This document shows positions 13,176 through 14,663 of a DNA stretch of 14,663 nt, one piece after another (position 1 is the stretch's first letter; every line of letters begins with the position of its first letter). The DNA is taken from assembly GCA_030146745.1 (NCBI GenBank), contig JASLBD010000265.1:1-14663 (forward strand), in the 5' to 3' direction. This DNA comes from Allosphingosinicella sp. Its GTDB lineage: Bacteria > Pseudomonadota > Alphaproteobacteria > Sphingomonadales > Sphingomonadaceae. The notes under the pieces were generated by a model that was not told where the DNA came from, searched no databases, and saw nothing but the letters and a program-made list of their open reading frames with translations. A program made the translations under genes and the position numbers.

Positions 13176-14576
13176 GTGGGCAGGATCGCAAGATTGGGTT
13201 CAGGAGCATTGGCCGGCGCCGCGGCGCTCGCGCTGTCGGCCGTGGCCGTCGCGCAGGCGAAGCAGGCACAGCCCACGGCCGCGAAGGCGCAGCCGCCTGT
13301 CGGGCTCGGGGTGGGACTTGAGGAAGATTCCGAAGGCGTCAGGATCGCCGGCGTCATCCCCGGCGGGACCGCGGCGGCGATGGGCATCCTGCCGGGGGAC
13401 ATCCTCCTTCAGGTCGGCGGCAGGGCGGTCACGGGACCGCAGGTGGTTAGCGAATACGTCCAGGGCCTGAAAGTGGGAGATGGCGTATCGGCTCTCGTCA
13501 GGCGCGAGGGGCGCACCGTCGAGCTGACGGGCAAAGCGGTGGCTCGCCCGGAGGCTCCGCCGCCGCCGCCCGACCGTTCCACGCCCGTCGAGGCGGGCGA
13601 GCTCCGCGAGACCTGGAACGATCGGGTGAGCCAGGGTCCCCCCGTCGGCGCGATGCCGGAGTTCGACGGCTGGAGCATGGGCGCCGCCATGCCCCTCCCG
13701 CGCTCCGAGCATTCGATCGCCGAATTCAACGGCAGGATCTGGGTGCTCGGCGGCTATCCGCCCGGGCGTCTGCCTTCCAACCTCGTCCAGATCTACGATC
13801 CGGCCACGAGCCGCTGGTCGCTCGGTCCGCGCCTGCCTCAGCCGATCCACCACACGCATGTCGCGGCGGTCGGCGGCAGGATCTACGTGCTGGGCGGCGA
13901 GATCGAAGGCGCGAGCACCGGAAAGCCGGAAGTCTTCGTGGCGAACGTCTGGATGCACGATCCGGCGGTCGGCGGCTGGGTGGCGCGTTCGCCGATGCCG
14001 ACCGCACGCGGCGGCGGCGGCAAGGCCGTGATCGACGGTAAGATCTACGTCGCCGGCGGCCGCCCGCCCGGGGGCTCCGCCTTCGAGGTCTACGACCCGG
14101 CGACCGACAAATGGGAGAAGCTCCCCGACATGCCGACCCAGCGCAATCACCTCGCCATGGTCGCCCTGAACGGCAAGGTCATCGTCGCCGGCGGCCGCAC
14201 CGGCCCGGGCGCCATGGCCGAGCGGGTCGACGCGGTCGAGATCTACGATCCGAAGACCCGCCGCTGGACCCGGGGCGCGCCGCTTCCGGCGCCCCGCGGG
14301 GGCGTCACCGGCGCGGCTCATGCCGGCTGCATGTTCGTCTTCGGCGGCGAGGGCGAGCGGACCCACGTGCTCGGCTTGACCCCCAGCACCTACGGCTACG
14401 ACCCCCGCACCGACCGCTGGACCAAATTGCCGGACCTCCCGATCGCCGTCCACGGCCTCAAGGGCAGCGCGGTCATCGGCGGCCGCATCTTCCTGCCGGG
14501 CGGCGGCATCACGCTGGGCGGAAACAGCGGCACCAACGCCATGCAGGTGTACCGCCCGACGATGCGGTGCGAATGA
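13176..14576 (+). CDS. Secreted PDZ-domain plus six-kelch beta-propeller protein
   Basis: 466 residues from GTG 13176. Residues 1-28 form a signal peptide (Arg3, Arg6, a hydrophobic core of Ala/Leu, and an AVAQA cleavage site), so the protein is periplasmic or outside the cell. A PDZ domain spans about 42-122: VGLGVGLEEDSEGVRI, VIPGGTAAAMGILPGDILLQ, GLKVGDGVSALVRREGRTVE. A proline run (about 125-132) links it to six kelch repeats (about 165-466). These are recognisable by ID/NGKIYVAGG or GRIWVLGG strands, then YDPATxxW and MPxxR turns, for example VYDPATDKWEKLPDMPTQR; six repeats can close one beta-propeller. No protease, sialidase or oxidase catalytic motif was seen, so it is probably a binding or scaffold protein. 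Ligand and function are unknown. It has no evident link to the crt genes. Confidence 0.88.
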   Translation: MGRIARLGSGALAGAAALALSAVAVAQAKQAQPTAAKAQPPVGLGVGLEEDSEGVRIAGVIPGGTAAAMGILPGDILLQVGGRAVTGPQVVSEYVQGLKVGDGVSALVRREGRTVELTGKAVARPEAPPPPPDRSTPVEAGELRETWNDRVSQGPPVGAMPEFDGWSMGAAMPLPRSEHSIAEFNGRIWVLGGYPPGRLPSNLVQIYDPATSRWSLGPRLPQPIHHTHVAAVGGRIYVLGGEIEGASTGKPEVFVANVWMHDPAVGGWVARSPMPTARGGGGKAVIDGKIYVAGGRPPGGSAFEVYDPATDKWEKLPDMPTQRNHLAMVALNGKVIVAGGRTGPGAMAERVDAVEIYDPKTRRWTRGAPLPAPRGGVTGAAHAGCMFVFGGEGERTHVLGLTPSTYGYDPRTDRWTKLPDLPIAVHGLKGSAVIGGRIFLPGGGITLGGNSGTNAMQVYRPTMRCE

Positions 14577-14663
14577 GAGGCGTAGCCGCTTCCGCGTTGT
14601 TCCGGCGTGGCACGCGGTGCCGAACAGGCTAGGGTCGCTCTGCCACGAAGGAAGCCGGGAGAG

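Noticed and set aside
12899..13321. A 140-codon plus-strand frame over the crtZ/PDZ-kelch gap
   Set aside because: It runs into the PDZ-kelch gene in another frame, lacks a ribosome binding site, and resembles no family; the SDR remnant on the other strand explains part of it.
13200..14453. A 417-codon minus-strand frame opposite the PDZ-kelch gene
   Set aside because: Antisense to a gene with a signal peptide, a PDZ domain and six kelch repeats; no independent coding evidence.
14577..14663. Possible terminator or next-gene leader after the PDZ-kelch gene
   Set aside because: Only a five-pair GGCAC/GTGCC stem without a T-run is visible; a purine-rich end (GGGAGAG) could be a ribosome binding site, but the window stops before any start codon.
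1..14663. CRISPR arrays, tRNA or rRNA genes, insertion sequences and phage genes
   Set aside because: No regularly spaced direct repeats, no cloverleaf or rRNA-like segment and no transposase or integrase motif were seen on either strand.

Overview
The window is high-GC DNA from an alphaproteobacterium, most likely a member of the Sphingomonadales. The grounds are a LOV-HTH protein closely resembling EL222 of Erythrobacter, a carotenoid cluster holding both a CrtW-type ketolase and a CrtZ-type hydroxylase, the GTCATCCCGG...CCGG.ATGAC palindromic repeats familiar from sphingomonad genomes, and tightly packed overlapping genes. The species cannot be named from the sequence alone.

Layout. (1) Positions 1-3427, minus strand: a translationally coupled operon of a TrpR/YerC-like regulator, hisG (long form), hisD and hisC (cut by the window edge). 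A 20-bp palindrome resembling the E. coli trp operator lies just upstream of the regulator's start codon. (2) 3545-4195, plus strand: an EL222-type light-sensing transcription factor, divergent from the his operon. (3) 4196-4350: a long imperfect inverted repeat between convergent genes. (4) 4351-6710, minus strand: a DUF2141 secreted protein, ispH and an IspA-type prenyl diphosphate synthase, which supply isoprenoid precursors. (5) 6773-11505, plus strand: crtY-crtI-crtB-crtX, all overlapping or nearly abutting. (6) 11483-12738, minus strand: crtZ-crtW, convergent with crtX and overlapping its tail. (7) 12739-13175: mostly non-coding DNA that holds the decayed N-terminus of a short-chain dehydrogenase. 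(8) 13176-14576, plus strand: a secreted PDZ plus six-kelch protein.

How it works together. IspH makes IPP/DMAPP and the IspA-type enzyme elongates them. A GGPP synthase is either this enzyme or encoded elsewhere. CrtB makes phytoene, CrtI desaturates it to lycopene, CrtY cyclises it to beta-carotene, CrtZ and CrtW add 3-hydroxyl and 4-keto groups to give astaxanthin-type xanthophylls, and CrtX glucosylates the hydroxyls. The predicted end product is an astaxanthin or zeaxanthin glucoside. The adjacent blue-light regulator is a plausible but unproven controller of this pigment pathway.

The most interesting signals are the trp-operator-like site in front of a TrpR-like gene heading a histidine operon, the light sensor beside the carotenoid genes, and a 28-bp palindromic repeat that supplies both the crtZ stop codon and the crtW start codon.
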